From positions 39,262,758-39,326,757 of the forward strand of contig OX235277.1 of NCBI GenBank assembly GCA_944472155.2: a DNA stretch of 64,000 nucleotides. The letters run 5' to 3'. This document shows, one piece after another, positions 1-9,899 of the stretch. Position 1 is the first letter of the stretch, and each line of letters begins with the position of its first letter. The DNA is from Trichobilharzia szidati. Its lineage: Eukaryota; Platyhelminthes; Trematoda; Strigeidida; Schistosomatidae. A program made the position numbers and the translations under genes. The notes under the pieces are model-generated. The model worked only from the letters and a program-made list of their open reading frames with translations. It was not told where the DNA came from and ran no database searches.

Positions 1-2093
1 GGTCGATAATCGCGCACATAGACAGCATCACCCTTGCGGTAATACGTCACACTATTTCTTCGTTGATGTGACGAAGATGGTAACATGGAGTGGTGATGAG
101 TTCGTAGCATTCGACCCATTAGAAGTTCTGCAGGGCTTTTCTTCTGTTCTGCCAGTGGTGTAGTTCGGTATACAAAAAGAAAGTTTTGTATTGCTTCCGG
201 TTTCGCCCCTCCCCCTGCTTTCAACAACGCTCGTTTGAAAGTGTCGACAAATCTTTCTGCCTGACCGTTTGATTGAGGGTGATAAGGTGGCGACCGCACG
301 TGTTGTATACCGTTTCTCTTGCAAAATTCCTGGAACGCTTGTGAGGTGAACTGACTGCCATTGTCAGATACGATGATTTCTGGTATACCGTGACATGCGA
401 AGATCTTTTTCAGGACTGATACTGTTCTGCTGCTAGAAGGTGGTGTCACTTGTACTACCTCCGGCCACTTTGAGTAAGAGTCCACGAGAACCAAGTAGTA
501 TATACCTTCTATCGGCCCAGCAAAATCCACGTGTAGGCGGGACCATGGTTTTGACGTGGGCCATGCTCTCGGTGGCGGATCTTTGGCTGCCATGACGGAC
601 ATCACTTTCAGTTTTTGAGCAGAGCCTCTCTTACTGGAGCTAACAGTTGCTACTTTGTTGCTACCAGACATCGAAGCACTTTTGGCACAGCCATGCTCAC
701 TGTGACGATTCGAAGTTGGTGTTTCATTAATCACGTGATTCTTTCTAATGGGCTTAGGTTTAATATATCTGTCTCTGATTTCTGGTTTTCTTGTTGAGGA
801 CTCAATACTTTCAATCTTCTGGCATACACTGCTTAACGGAATCTCTGACAGATGCAGCTTCTCGAACCAGTCTAAACCCAAGAGGTCAAGGTTTGAATTA
901 TTGATGTAGCATGTGCCGATGAAATGACTATCGCGAAAACCAACGCTGCATTTAATTTCTCCATTCAATCGAAGTCTTCCACCACATGCACTAGTTGCTA
1001 TTTGATTTGTCTTCTCTATGGTAGGGCATCCCAACTTCTGCCATAATTTCTTTGATATTGTTGTAATATCGGATGCTGTGTCGATTTGTAGGCGTGCCGG
1101 CCGTGTATTAATCGTCAGATTGATATATTTGCGAGGTGCTGGCGTACTAATATGATATGTGGCAGTAACACCCAAAGACTTGAGCTTGTTGCGCCGTCTG
1201 GGTCGACTACGAGATCTGGGTTGGTTGTTGCGTTTGCAGTAGCCATCTTTGTGACCAACAGTATGGCATCGACGGCATTTATGCTGTTTGAATGGGCACA
1301 CGTTTGCAAAATGCCAGGATCCACAATGCCAGCAGGCTGATGGTGGTTTATGCTGAGGATGACGCGGTGCGGTTGATGTCGACGGTACTGGATGCACCGC
1401 ATGCACTTCCGCTGCATTATGGCTGCCAGACTGCACCAAGGCGGTATCGTTATGAGTGTTGATTAAACGCTGATATTCTTCACCGACGTCTTTCAAAGTC
1501 ATTCGTGGATCTTGTTCCAGACGATTTAATAGACGTGTGCGTATATCAGCAAATTTGGGAGACTGCAAACCACAAATGAAAATCAATATGTTGAACTGGT
1601 CTTCTGAGAGTGATTTCAATTTAAAACGTTCACACGTGCGATTGACTATACCCAACTGAGTATGGATATCATCATTTTCGTTCAAAACTAGTTTCATGCA
1701 ATGATATCGAATGTTGAATAACGATCTCTGATCACCAAAATGATGACGAAGGGTATGGACAGTTTCATTGAATGATCTTTCGCTGGGCTTCTGTGGCAGA
1801 ATTAAGTTGCAGTATTTATCTAGCTCATCTGCTCCCAATTTACGAAGTAGAAGCCGTACTTTCCAGGCATCATCTTTATCCGCAAAGTCTACTCGAAATA
1901 GGTCTTCATATCTGCGAAACCAGGTACCAAAAGTCAGGTTCGCATCTGGATCACAGACGAATTCGGAGATGCTACTACCAATGCTGTCGTTGGCTGTAGA
2001 TGAATCAGCAGAGCGTGATATTTGTAGACCAGCAAGCATTTCCATCATTCTTAGCTGCTGTTCCATTAGTTTCTCTAAAAGCAGTGGGTCCAT
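1..2093 (-). CDS. Ty3/gypsy Gag-protease-integrase ORF lacking reverse transcriptase (partial)
   Basis: I read one uninterrupted minus-strand frame from an ATG at 2093 to the window edge (about 697 codons, no stop). Gag occupies the first part. A nucleocapsid with two zinc-knuckle-like CysHis clusters (CWHCGSWHF, then CRRCHTVGHKDGYC) lies at about 1345-1220. An aspartic protease follows with the active site LQIDTAS near 1090-1070 and GLDWF near 870. The frame then runs straight into the integrase core: HVDFAGP near 525 (first Asp), VSDNGSQF near 365 (second Asp), HPQSNGQAER near 275 (Glu), and the C-terminal KGDAVYVRDYR at the edge. The RT and RNase H that normally lie between protease and integrase, and the integrase HHCC finger, are absent although the frame is kept. 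The domain order fits the CsRn1/Boudicca group. It is probably a non-autonomous, internally deleted element; a retrocopied spliced transcript or a co-opted gene are alternatives. Confidence 0.85.
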   Translation of the reverse strand, partial: MDPLLLEKLMEQQLRMMEMLAGLQISRSADSSTANDSIGSSISEFVCDPDANLTFGTWFRRYEDLFRVDFADKDDAWKVRLLLRKLGADELDKYCNLILPQKPSERSFNETVHTLRHHFGDQRSLFNIRYHCMKLVLNENDDIHTQLGIVNRTCERFKLKSLSEDQFNILIFICGLQSPKFADIRTRLLNRLEQDPRMTLKDVGEEYQRLINTHNDTALVQSGSHNAAEVHAVHPVPSTSTAPRHPQHKPPSACWHCGSWHFANVCPFKQHKCRRCHTVGHKDGYCKRNNQPRSRSRPRRRNKLKSLGVTATYHISTPAPRKYINLTINTRPARLQIDTASDITTISKKLWQKLGCPTIEKTNQIATSACGGRLRLNGEIKCSVGFRDSHFIGTCYINNSNLDLLGLDWFEKLHLSEIPLSSVCQKIESIESSTRKPEIRDRYIKPKPIRKNHVINETPTSNRHSEHGCAKSASMSGSNKVATVSSSKRGSAQKLKVMSVMAAKDPPPRAWPTSKPWSRLHVDFAGPIEGIYYLVLVDSYSKWPEVVQVTPPSSSRTVSVLKKIFACHGIPEIIVSDNGSQFTSQAFQEFCKRNGIQHVRSPPYHPQSNGQAERFVDTFKRALLKAGGGAKPEAIQNFLFVYRTTPLAEQKKSPAELLMGRMLRTHHHSMLPSSSHQRRNSVTYYRKGDAVYVRDYR

Positions 2094-2113
2094 CTTCAGC
2101 AAACCCGTCGCCA
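2094..2113 (-). other. candidate primer-binding site of the gypsy element
   Basis: On the minus strand TGGCGACGGGTTTG sits directly before the gag ATG and just inside the presumed LTR end. The leading TGG matches the complement of a tRNA CCA end, as expected for a minus-strand primer site. I could not name the tRNA. Confidence 0.4.
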
Positions 2114-2116
2114 AAT

Positions 2117-2400
2117 TTGTTATGTATGTGAATATGAGGACCTTGTAGACTACGAGCGAATCTAACTAATGCGCTGGCTAATCTGTCTTAATCGCACGTC
2201 GACAACAACAACAATAATACCGCCGGGCACGCAAGACAAAGAAAAAAGACTGGACGTTGATACGAGAGCTTTTACTGTCTCTAACAACAGTCGAAAATGT
2301 TAAACAACAACTCCGTATTTATACAATTAGAAAAATCAATGTCACCTTTTAAAAATATTAACGACCTTGGGGATTCAGTAATTTAAATCAATAATCACGC
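2117..2400 (-). repeat. 5' LTR remnant of the gypsy element
   Basis: This stretch lies upstream of the RT-less gag frame. Its part at about 2140-2290 is similar to 57425-57600, which lies next to a second gypsy integrase end; a shared block is GCTGGCTAATCTGTC. That places both in the same LTR family. The outer end is lost at the junction with the following Penelope-like element, so no terminal dinucleotide or target duplication can be given. Confidence 0.6.
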
Positions 2401-2443
2401 AGATGCGTGAAATCAATGATTATGCTAATGTGTGAAATAAATA

Positions 2444-3230
2444 ATGAATATTAATGATTCCCCTGCGTATATATTACTTATGACCAGAAAAGAGGACGGC
2501 ACAGTAAGAAGAAGTGTTTATAGAAAACCTTTATCAACGGGCCAGTACACACATTTTTTCAGCTTCGTGCCCTTGAAATACAAACACAATCTAATTAAGT
2601 GCTTAGTCCATAGAGCAATAGCAATTTGCTCGGACGAATGTCTTGACAAGGAACTTAACAATATTAAACGGTTGCTAAGTGAGAATGGTTTTCCTGAAAA
2701 GTTTATTGATAAGAATCTCAATCTGAAACCAAAGCAGCCCAAGTTACCAACAGTTCCAAAAACGGAAGGCCTTATTCTTACAAATTCAGTTCCTAGGAGA
2801 CAACACCAGTGAGATACTAGAGCATTCCCTGCTGCTCCTCTTCTGTGTTCGGGAATAAAAGACAAACTGCCTAATTTCGCCTCTTCCATGTGTATCTTCC
2901 AATTTAACTGCTCCTGTGGAGTGAGCCAGTCACATAGGCCGTACAATTAGGCGTGTTTCTCGTCGAATTTCCGAACACCACCCTGCCTGGTTGGTTAAGT
3001 AAAGGGCAAACAAAATCTATTCACATAGCGCTATTCTATCTCATCTTTTGGATACAGAACACAAGATTGACGTTAATCATGATTTCAGGGTCATTTACTG
3101 CATACCTATGAATCTCAATTTTGCTTTAACAGTTCGACTTCTAAATATTGCTGAGGCTGGCTGTGGGGATCCATATTAACAAGCCTAATTTGTGCATCCA
3201 AAAGAAATTTGTTTAGTCATTATCATTACC
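2444..3230 (+). pseudogene. PLE-A retroelement 3' coding region (RT tail and GIY-YIG), broken
   Basis: The first 123 codons (2444-2812) encode the end of a Penelope-like reverse transcriptase and the connector. The VYRKPLSTGQYTHF and PLKYKHNLIKCLVHRA blocks are typical of PLEs. After a stop at 2812 the homology continues in another frame from about 2835 with the Cys-rich start of a GIY-YIG endonuclease (CSCG), where the YIGRT motif is scrambled near 2930. The tail near 3190-3240 corresponds to the LCIQK..SLPWPS end seen in sister copies. PLEs copy themselves by target-primed reverse transcription, with GIY-YIG as the nicking enzyme; this copy is dead. It is closely related to 46510-47400. Confidence 0.8.
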
Positions 3231-3464
3231 TTGGCCATCCAGGTTTGAATGATCCGGAATTTTTGTGGAATTTTCCTAATTCTAGTTGATATTCTATTCG
3301 CTATTATATCTTTATTATTATTATTATAATTTAAGCATCTTTAATGAACTGCAATAGCATTGATCATAATTTACAAATCGATATTGTTTAAAAAAACGCT
3401 AATATTGTTATTAACTACTAATTTAAAATATTCTGTGTATATAAACATATATATAACTGTAGAG

Positions 3465-3520
3465 CCGGAAGAGGAATTTATCGAAAAGGATATTCTTTGC
3501 TCGATTATTTTGTGTTTTAT
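3465..3520 (+). ncRNA. PLE-A terminal hammerhead-like motif
   Basis: About 230 bases after the PLE-A coding end is GTAGAGC, a short spacer, ATCGAAAAG, an inverted-repeat segment (GATATTC), CTT and GCTC. The flanking GAGC/GCTC pair would close stem I, and GAAA followed by a short self-complementary stem matches the layout at 47655, 41225 and 56490. PLEs of many animals are known to carry hammerhead ribozymes in their terminal repeats. The CUGAUGA box is degenerate here, so activity is unlikely. Confidence 0.4.
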
Positions 3521-3539
3521 AGATGTTTGAATGAATATT

Positions 3540-3908
3540 TTTGCTACATTTAATCATTTATGTAGTTATCTTACAAAAATACACAATATATATTAGACGT
3601 TGGAGACCACTCACATCCACCAGTAGTGTTTGCTAGCCAGGCGCACAATTTTTTCTTCTTTACGGCCAAGTTCACCAACGATGTACTCAATGTGACTCAT
3701 CTCAGATACTGCAACTAGCTAAAATCAACCACCCAGCCTGGGCAAACTAGTATTACGTTAAATCGTGTTCGGAATTTGCATATTAATTCACAATTTTCAA
3801 TTTACTAAGTTCGAGGTGAAATTTTACTACAGTTCCTCTAGAAACCAAAATTATGCCATGGGGCAGTGATGGAGGGGGAGGAGAATATTTAAACTGCTGT
3901 AGTGGCTG
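3540..3908. other. unassigned AT-rich stretch
   Basis: I recognise no coding block or repeat family here. The neighbours are a PLE 3' end and the start of a large inverted duplication. Confidence 0.4.
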
Positions 3909-4329
3909 ACACAGAGAAACGTTCAGAAAAATCTTGTTTTGATTTATTTTTTCTTAAACACTCTGGAATTACTTCAAATATTTAATTTATAATCCATTAC
4001 ATTTATTTACGAAACCACATTCACACATCCGACCTCATACACTGTCAATTATATTGTGATTGGTTAACCTCGTTTTGAAGTGATGACAGTAAGCCGAAAA
4101 CAAGAATCTATCAAATAATTAGTAGATTTACAATTTACAATTTAGTATCAACAAGTTCTGACATGATCCATTTCGAGGTTCAATATGTGATGAATCCATT
4201 AATCAGACCATCAACTCAACAACATATTTATGTGTCATTTTATATACCGTCACCAGTTTGAATAAACAACTGAAAAGTTGAAGTATATTCAACAATCTGT
4301 ATAAGATAGAACAGATAAATTGCTGCTGA

Positions 4330-4760
4330 GAATTGATCTGATGCTCACTAGCAACAGGCACTATTCAGGTGGGAACTTACCCTAGTGGGGTCCTAGTGGA
4401 ACGTCGTAACCAGTAGGGTAGAGCAGGTCGAAGGTGAGGACAGTTACCTATCGAAGAGGACATTTCGAAGTGGTCACGCTATGTGTCATGAATTGGCAGA
4501 AGTTAGAATTCATGGACTGGACATTGAATCGGGTCCCAGTGGCTTAGTAGTCTACAACGAGCTTGCTGGCCTTGTAACTAGAAGGTCGTGGGTCCAAACC
4601 CCGGTGTTGGGTACGTAGTGTCAGTGATTCCAAAACTACGATGAAACAGCTGTCCAGTACTCCCTGGTGGTATTCCAATGGTTCTCTAATTGATGTTAGC
4701 TCATGATGAAATCCTCCGACCAATCAAACAACATCTCTACAAACCAGTACTTGTAAATTG
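4330..4760 (+). mobile_element. alpha-type SINE, near full length
   Basis: It starts near the CTGATGCTCACTAGCAAC block. It has a pol III A box-like CAGTGGCTTAGTAGTC, then a degraded B box near 4590 (GGGTCCAAACC), then a hammerhead-like region (ATGAAACAGCTGTCCAG), and ends with CTCATGATGAAATCC and CTACAAACCAGTACTTG. The order tRNA-like head, ribozyme region, tail is that of the schistosome alpha SINE family. It lies in the left arm of the 3-kb inverted duplication. Confidence 0.85.
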
Positions 4761-4890
4761 CTGTATTAAGCATTGGAATGAATCCTGTTTGGAGGGTTAT
4801 ACAACTCTGTCATATAAATGACTCTAGAACGAATGAGTACACAAAACATATTTTCCGAAAAATCAATAATCATATGCATATATATGAATA

Positions 4891-5005
4891 CACACACCCA
4901 CTGGGTTTCGAACCCAAGACCTTCTGGGGTGAAAAGGCCGTTCAATTCACTGGGGTCCAGTTTTATGGCCCATGAATTCGAACTGATATCAATCCGAGGC
5001 AAGAG
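4891..5005 (-). mobile_element. alpha-SINE fragment
   Basis: CCCACTGGGTTTCGAACCC and GACCTTCTGGGG followed by CCATGAATTCGAAC match the reverse complement of the tRNA-like head and 5' part of the alpha SINE. It forms the inner end of the left arm of the inverted duplication and is the inverted counterpart of 5635-5900. Confidence 0.65.
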
Positions 5006-5009
5006 TAAA

Positions 5010-5545
5010 CAAAGAGATACCAAAGTCAAGTGCCCTTTATTTGACCAATCAGATAGCTCAGCAGTACAAATGGTTGCTAGTCATAATCCTAGATTTGGTT
5101 TTTGACTACTCTGTGGAAAATGTGTTGACGGGAAGGAATAAAACATGCAGATGTGGAGAGATAATGACTTTGCAAAAGTATTGTCGAGCAATTGATGGTT
5201 ATACATTCAGATGCAACCACTTTATATGAGGAAGTCTGTATAAGTTGATAAGTCGTACGTAATTGGTGATTTTTTTAGACACTTCCTTCTCGAAATCAAA
5301 GCTCTCTCTTAGAGATACATTGCGTATATGAAACCAGTATCTGCTACAGCTGGAGAAATAGAGAATACGTTGGTTTGATGTGTCCATAACCAATTCTATG
5401 AGAATCTGGGGCAAGTTTTTGTGGCATATTAGACATATATACCCTATATGATTCATTTTTATTACACATAATATTGTAAAGACACTTCTTTGTGAATAAA
5501 GTATCACTTTTCCCCTGGAAGAATCTGATTGGCCGTTTCAAGGTC
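5010..5545 (+). pseudogene. Merlin-superfamily transposase relic
   Basis: The frame at about 5085-5229 reads DLVFDYSVENV..GRNKTCRCGEIMTLQKY.., clearly related to the transposase N-terminus of the Merlin element at 55259-56062 (DFVFDYCLDKR..ICQCGGDM..QKY). Downstream, broken frames keep a FEKSKLSLRDTLRI-like block at about 5290, as in Merlin/IS1016-type transposases. The edges carry GACCAATCAG (about 5042) and the inverted GGCCAATCAGA (about 5530), matching the subterminal ends of the other Merlin. The catalytic core is missing. It sits in the spacer of the 3-kb inverted duplication. Confidence 0.65.
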
Positions 5546-5634
5546 ATCTGGAGTTGGTGTCTATTATCTACTGTTGCCCAATCCGTGATCATGCTTGAAA
5601 CAAATCGAATCCCAACAGAAAAAATTCTTGAAAA

Positions 5635-5900
5635 TTAATCTGACGCTTGCCAGTGATGACTAACTGCAGGATAAAGTTAGCTGGAGTTCTAGTAAGAAGT
5701 GATTACTAGTGGGGTCCACTCGGTCGTGAGTGAAGACAAATACTCACCACAGATGACATTGGTTGGTGATCGTGCTAAAATCACGAGCTGGTAGAAGTTA
5801 GAATTCGTTGACTAGCCAGGGACTGAATCGTCTATGAGCTTGCCTTCTAACCCCAGAAGATCTTGGGTTCGAAACCCAATGAGTGGGTGTATTCATGTAT
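5635..5900 (+). mobile_element. alpha-SINE, 3' truncated
   Basis: It carries CTGACGCTTGCCAGTGATGA, the TTCTAGTAAGAAGT segment, GTAGAAGTTAGAATTCG and a B box-like GGGTTCGAAACCC, then breaks off before the ribozyme region. It pairs in inverted orientation with 4891-5005. Confidence 0.7.
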
Positions 5901-6069
5901 ATACAATGATTATTGATTTTTCAGGAAATGTGTTGTGTTCACTCATTCATTCTCTAGTTATTTATATGTCAGAGTCGCATAACCCTGAATAAAGGGAAGT
6001 AGTTGAGCAGTTTGCACTTATTCTGCTCTTAAGATGATTCATTTCAATGCTTAATACAGCAATTTACAA

Positions 6070-6500
6070 GTACTGGTTTGTAGGGATTTTGTTTGATTTG
6101 TTGGAAGATTTCATCATGAGCTAACATCAATTAGAGAACCATTGGAATACCACCAGGGAGTACTGGACTGAACAGCTGTTTCGTCCTAGTTTGGGAATCA
6201 TCGGCAGTACGCACCCACCACCAGGGTTCGAACCCACGACCTTCTAGTTACAAGGCCAGCAAGCTCGTTGTAGACTACTAAGCCACTGGGACCCGATTCA
6301 ATGTCCAGTCCATGAATTCTAACTTCTGCCAATTCATGACACATAGCGTGACCACTTCGATGAGTAAATGTCGTCACCTTCGACCTTCTGTACCCTACTG
6401 GTTACGACGTTCCACTAGGACCCCGGGTAAGTTCCCAGCTGAATAGTGCCAGTTGCTAGTGAGCATCAGATCAATTCCCAGCAGGTATTTATCTGTTCTG
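6070..6500 (-). mobile_element. alpha-type SINE, near full length
   Basis: This is the reverse-complement partner of the SINE at 4330-4760. It carries a good B box (CCAGGGTTCGAACCC reads on both strands near 6222-6236), the box-A region AAGCCACTGGGACC, and a hammerhead region reading CCGATGA, stem II, GAAACAGCTGTT on the minus strand. It lies in the right arm of the inverted duplication and differs from its partner at scattered sites. Confidence 0.88.
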
Positions 6501-7049
6501 TCCCATACAGAATGCTGAATATACTTCAAGTTTTCAATTGCTTATTCAAATCGGTGATGGTGTATAGAATGATGCATGAATATGTTGTTGAGTTGATGGT
6601 CTGATTAATGGATTCATCACATATTGAACCTCGAAATGGATCATGTCAGAACTTGTTGATACTAAATTGTAAATTGTAAATTTACTAATTATTTGATAGA
6701 TTTGTGTTTTCGGCTTACTGTCATCACTTCAGAACAAGGTTAACCAATCACAATATAATTGACAGTGTATGAGGTCGGATGTAAGAAAGTGGTTTCGTAA
6801 ATTAGTGTGATGCATTATAAATGAAATATTTAAAATAATTCCAGAGTGTTTAAGAGAAAATAAGTCAAAACAAGATATTTCTGAACGTTTCAATGTGTAA
6901 ACAAACACAACTTCCTAATTCGGATTTTATTAGCCATCTAAATATAAGAGGTAACTGGTGGATGGTGATTAGCAGTGAAATCCAGGACAACACGCATTTT
7001 GTCCCATTTGGGGCTCGTCGGCTACTGGATGTACCTTCATTCCCCAGTG

Positions 7050-7150
7050 AGTGATGATGTCACCCCAAGACTTGAACCAAGTGTTCATATTTTCAGACGC
7101 TCAAGGGTTATGCACTAGACCATTTGGGTCACGAGAGCCACGAGATTGAG
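7050..7150 (-). mobile_element. possible second tRNA-like SINE head
   Basis: On the minus strand AATGGTCTAGTGCATAACC resembles an A box and CTTGGTTCAAGTCTTGG resembles a B box, about 45 bases apart as in a tRNA. Only one copy was recognised, so the family is uncertain. Confidence 0.35.
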
Positions 7151-7324
7151 CACTTCGGTGCGATCAATCGACGGGAAAATTTAAAACTGAATTAAATAAA
7201 TCTAAATATATAGTCAAAAATAACAAATTTTGAAGTCAGTACATTTGAAGCGCACTTGTCGACAGACATTTGTTTGAACAGAAAAATGTAAACAGCCATC
7301 AAATATTTGTAATGGTTAATGTCA

Positions 7325-7470
7325 AATATTCAAGAATTTGTTTGTAGGGATTCTCTTTTTTTTCGGTTAGACCATGGATTGATATCAGTTAGAGAATCGT
7401 TGAAACCCACCAGGGAGTACTGAACAGCTGTTTCATCCCAGTTTGGGACTCATCAGCAGTCATGTTTTCA
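7325..7470 (-). mobile_element. alpha-SINE 3' part with ribozyme core
   Basis: The tail (TTTGTAGGGATTCT, GACCATGGATTGATATCAGTT), the GTTCAGTACTCCC segment and the ribozyme are present in reverse orientation. The tRNA-like head is missing, so it is 5' truncated in the manner of target-primed insertion. Confidence 0.8.
7417..7460 (-). ncRNA. hammerhead ribozyme core, canonical
   Basis: On the minus strand the order is ACTG (stem I), CTGATGA, GTCCC-AAACT-GGGAT (stem II), GAAAC, the self-complementary stem III AGCT, the cleavage triplet GTT, and CAGT closing stem I. Every conserved core base is present. The triplet is GUU, where GUC is usual in this family; NUH rules allow GUU. Schistosome alpha SINEs are the classic source of active animal hammerheads. 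The very short stem III suggests it would act best as a dimer. Confidence 0.7.
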
Positions 7471-7489
7471 TATATGCGTATTTGTCTAT

Positions 7490-8430
7490 ATGAGTGTGTG
7501 TATAACTCCATTATGGATAAAATTTTATTTTGATAAGTCACACAGTGTTGTTACACAGTTATATTAACTACTGATGACCACATTTCAAGCACAATTTATT
7601 ACTACTGCTCATAATCATATCAAGGCACTACTCACTCACACAACTTTCTTACTTCATTTATATACATGAGTAAAAATTGATGATTAGACATTTGAATAAA
7701 ATCAATATAAGATAAAGATAGGATATAAGATGTTTTTACAGTAAAATAAATAAATAACTTGTTAGAATGTTATAACGTGAATTGAATTGAATACATTTTA
7801 ACATTATTTATTATCCTCCTTTGATTTGACTGGTGTTAATGATATCTTCCATACATATCTATGGTATTTGCATTGAGTCATTTCTGTTGCATGTGTTGGA
7901 TGTAGACTGGATGAACCAGGATTCAGTAATCAACCTCTCTCTCCACCTGCCTAGATTACTTCTCAGAATCTTAATCCTCTCCCACCCTATTGTGTGGTTG
8001 TATGTTAACGCATGCAGTGCAATGTAGTTCTAAATTACTTATCTTCTCGGGGTCAACGATTCTTACCTTAGCTAAATTCTTATGTCCTGACAATCTGACT
8101 ACTCCCGATCTACTAGTTTGACCTATGTAGTTGACCTCACTCACAGTGATTGCAAGATATTTTGTAAATTATATTATTTTGTATAGTTGGGTCCACCGGG
8201 TCTTTTAACCTACAGAGCTTGTCTCTGAGTGAGTTTGTAGGTTTGAATGCCACCAGCCTATTTCCTGCTTTATTGGAAATCCTACCACGTAGGGTTTCAG
8301 ATGTCCCCTCCTTATATAGTAAAACTACTGTGGATGGCTTATATTCCCTCTTATTTACGTTAACATTATCGTTATTAGTTTCACCATTATCTTATCTACA
8401 GTGTGGTCACATTTTATACTTGTAGTATAG
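7490..8430 (-). pseudogene. PLE-B retroelement 3' half, degraded
   Basis: Minus-strand frames carry the connector and GIY-YIG region of a second Penelope-like family. TAGTTTGACCTATGTAG at about 8115 reads as YIGQTS, followed by NLAKVRIVDPEKISNLE and QPHNRVGE (matching 15673-15972), ERLITES.FI, and TSNTCNRNDS near 7870. The 3' flank at 7495-7700, with GGATAAAATTTTATTTTGAT and CACTCACACAACTTTCTT, matches the 3' flank of the plus-strand copy at 17340-18060. Many stops make it inactive. Confidence 0.75.
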
Positions 8431-8975
8431 TTTCACTTACCTGAATGATTGCTATTCAATGCTGTACTGTCGAAAAACTGATGAGTGAATAACTTTCACA
8501 AATTAATCAGTTAGCGTTTTGTACTTTGTATTTCAATGAGTTACGAAATTAGGCCACTGCAAAATGGTGACATAATGAAATTCGGTCAGCTGACATTCTA
8601 ACATTGATCAGTACATGATAATTGAGAGTAATTAAATGTAATTTGTACTTTATTTGTTTGCTGGTCTGTTTTTTTACAGTTTGTTGTATGCTTGTTTTTT
8701 GATATTTTTTATTACGTAATAGATTCAGTAAAATTGCGCTATAATTAGTGCAAAACAGTTATTGTTGTTGTTGCTCTTGTTGTTAATCAGTATACCTAAT
8801 TAAATTATTTTTCGCTGTGATTGGGAAGAATTTAACCTTTCGAATTTAGGATACATATCGGTGGAATGTTTACCGCCCAGCTTGGTCACCATATTCAGAT
8901 CGTTATCAATCCATGCACATATGACCAGCATCCAACGTCTGTAGAAATAATACGATAAAAATCGATATATTCAAA
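8430..8975. other. no recognised feature
   Basis: AT-rich sequence with short homopolymer and GTT-type runs (8760-8785). I see no coding or repeat-family signature. Confidence 0.35.
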
Positions 8976-9455
8976 TGTTGGTTTGCAGGGATTTGATTGG
9001 TTGTTACTTCCTCTGCCCCAATGTGGGACTCTTCATCATTATGCTCTCACTGAGGTCCCTACCCAGGACTAAACTAGCACGAAACAGCTGTCCAGTACTC
9101 CCTGCTGGCTTTCCAATGATCCTCTAATCGACATTAGGCCATGATTAAATCTTATAACCAATCGGTTGGTGTGAGGGCAAATACTCGCCAACGGTAACAT
9201 TGGCTAGTGCTAGTCGCACTATATCGTGCGTAAACTGGCAGTAGATGGCATTCATGGACTGGTTTTTGGATTTGGTGCCAGTGGCTTAATGATAGACGAG
9301 GTCGCCTTGTAACCGGAAGGGTTCAAACCTTGGCGGTTGATGGGATGTACTGATGAAGAGTCCCAAACTAGGACGGAGGAAATAGTTGTCAAGTACTCCC
9401 AGATGGTTTTCCAGTGGTCCTTTAACCGACATCAGTTCATGATGAAATCTTAAAA
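8975..9455 (+). mobile_element. two adjoining alpha-SINE copies
   Basis: At 8975-9060 there is SINE tail sequence in reverse orientation (GTTGGTTTGCAGGGATT). From 9060 a plus-strand ribozyme and tail segment begins (CACGAAACAGCTGTCCAGTAC). From about 9165 a further copy has box A-like CCAGTGGCTTAATGATAG, a damaged B box (GGGTTCAAACC) and a hammerhead region reading GTACTG, ATGAAGA, GTCC..GGAC. GAAAC is disrupted in the second copy. Confidence 0.75.
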
Positions 9456-9899
9456 TTCATATAATTATACACAATAAGAAGGCGTGTTTAGATCGTTGGG
9501 CTGCTTGATTTCATTCTACAGAGCTTTAATGCGTCAAATTTACTCAACTATACATTCCTATGATCCTCTGTGCTTACATCCCTTGAATAACAATCTCTAC
9601 CTGTATGCATTTTTGTAAATGGCTTCTCCTGTTTTACAGGGAGAAATACGTTGAGGGGTTTGGGTAGTATTTGCATATCAAACGAAATTCCTTCGAATGA
9701 TGTATACTGTAGATTACATGAAGTTTGTCTGATACAAGAAGTAGATAAAAGCAAGCTGAAACTTCTGTACTGTATATAAACATGTTGTTCGGAATAAATC
9801 TATTATTATTTCACACAAATTCTTAGATACCTACAGGCGAAAACCAACAATGAACGAAATATTCCCATATTGAGTCATTAGAAAATGAAGACGTAAACA

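Larger units (their letters stand above)
3909..6898. repeat. 3-kb inverted duplication (arms about 1.1 kb)
   Basis: The left arm (about 3909-4985) reads as the reverse complement of the right arm (about 5800-6898) with few differences. Matching blocks run from GAAACGTTCAGAAA at the outer edge, through CAATTATATTGTGATTGG, the SINE and the GTCATATAAATGACTCTAG region, to the GGGTTTCGAACCCAAG block near the centre. The arms contain both a SINE and about 420 bases of flanking DNA of no recognised family, so this is not merely two SINEs inserted opposite each other. The spacer of about 800 bases holds a Merlin transposon relic. It may be a foldback-type element or a local inverted segmental duplication. 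Confidence 0.85.

Noticed and set aside
1152..1340. Plus-strand frame opposite the gypsy nucleocapsid
   Set aside because: A shadow of the continuous minus-strand Gag-protease-integrase frame.
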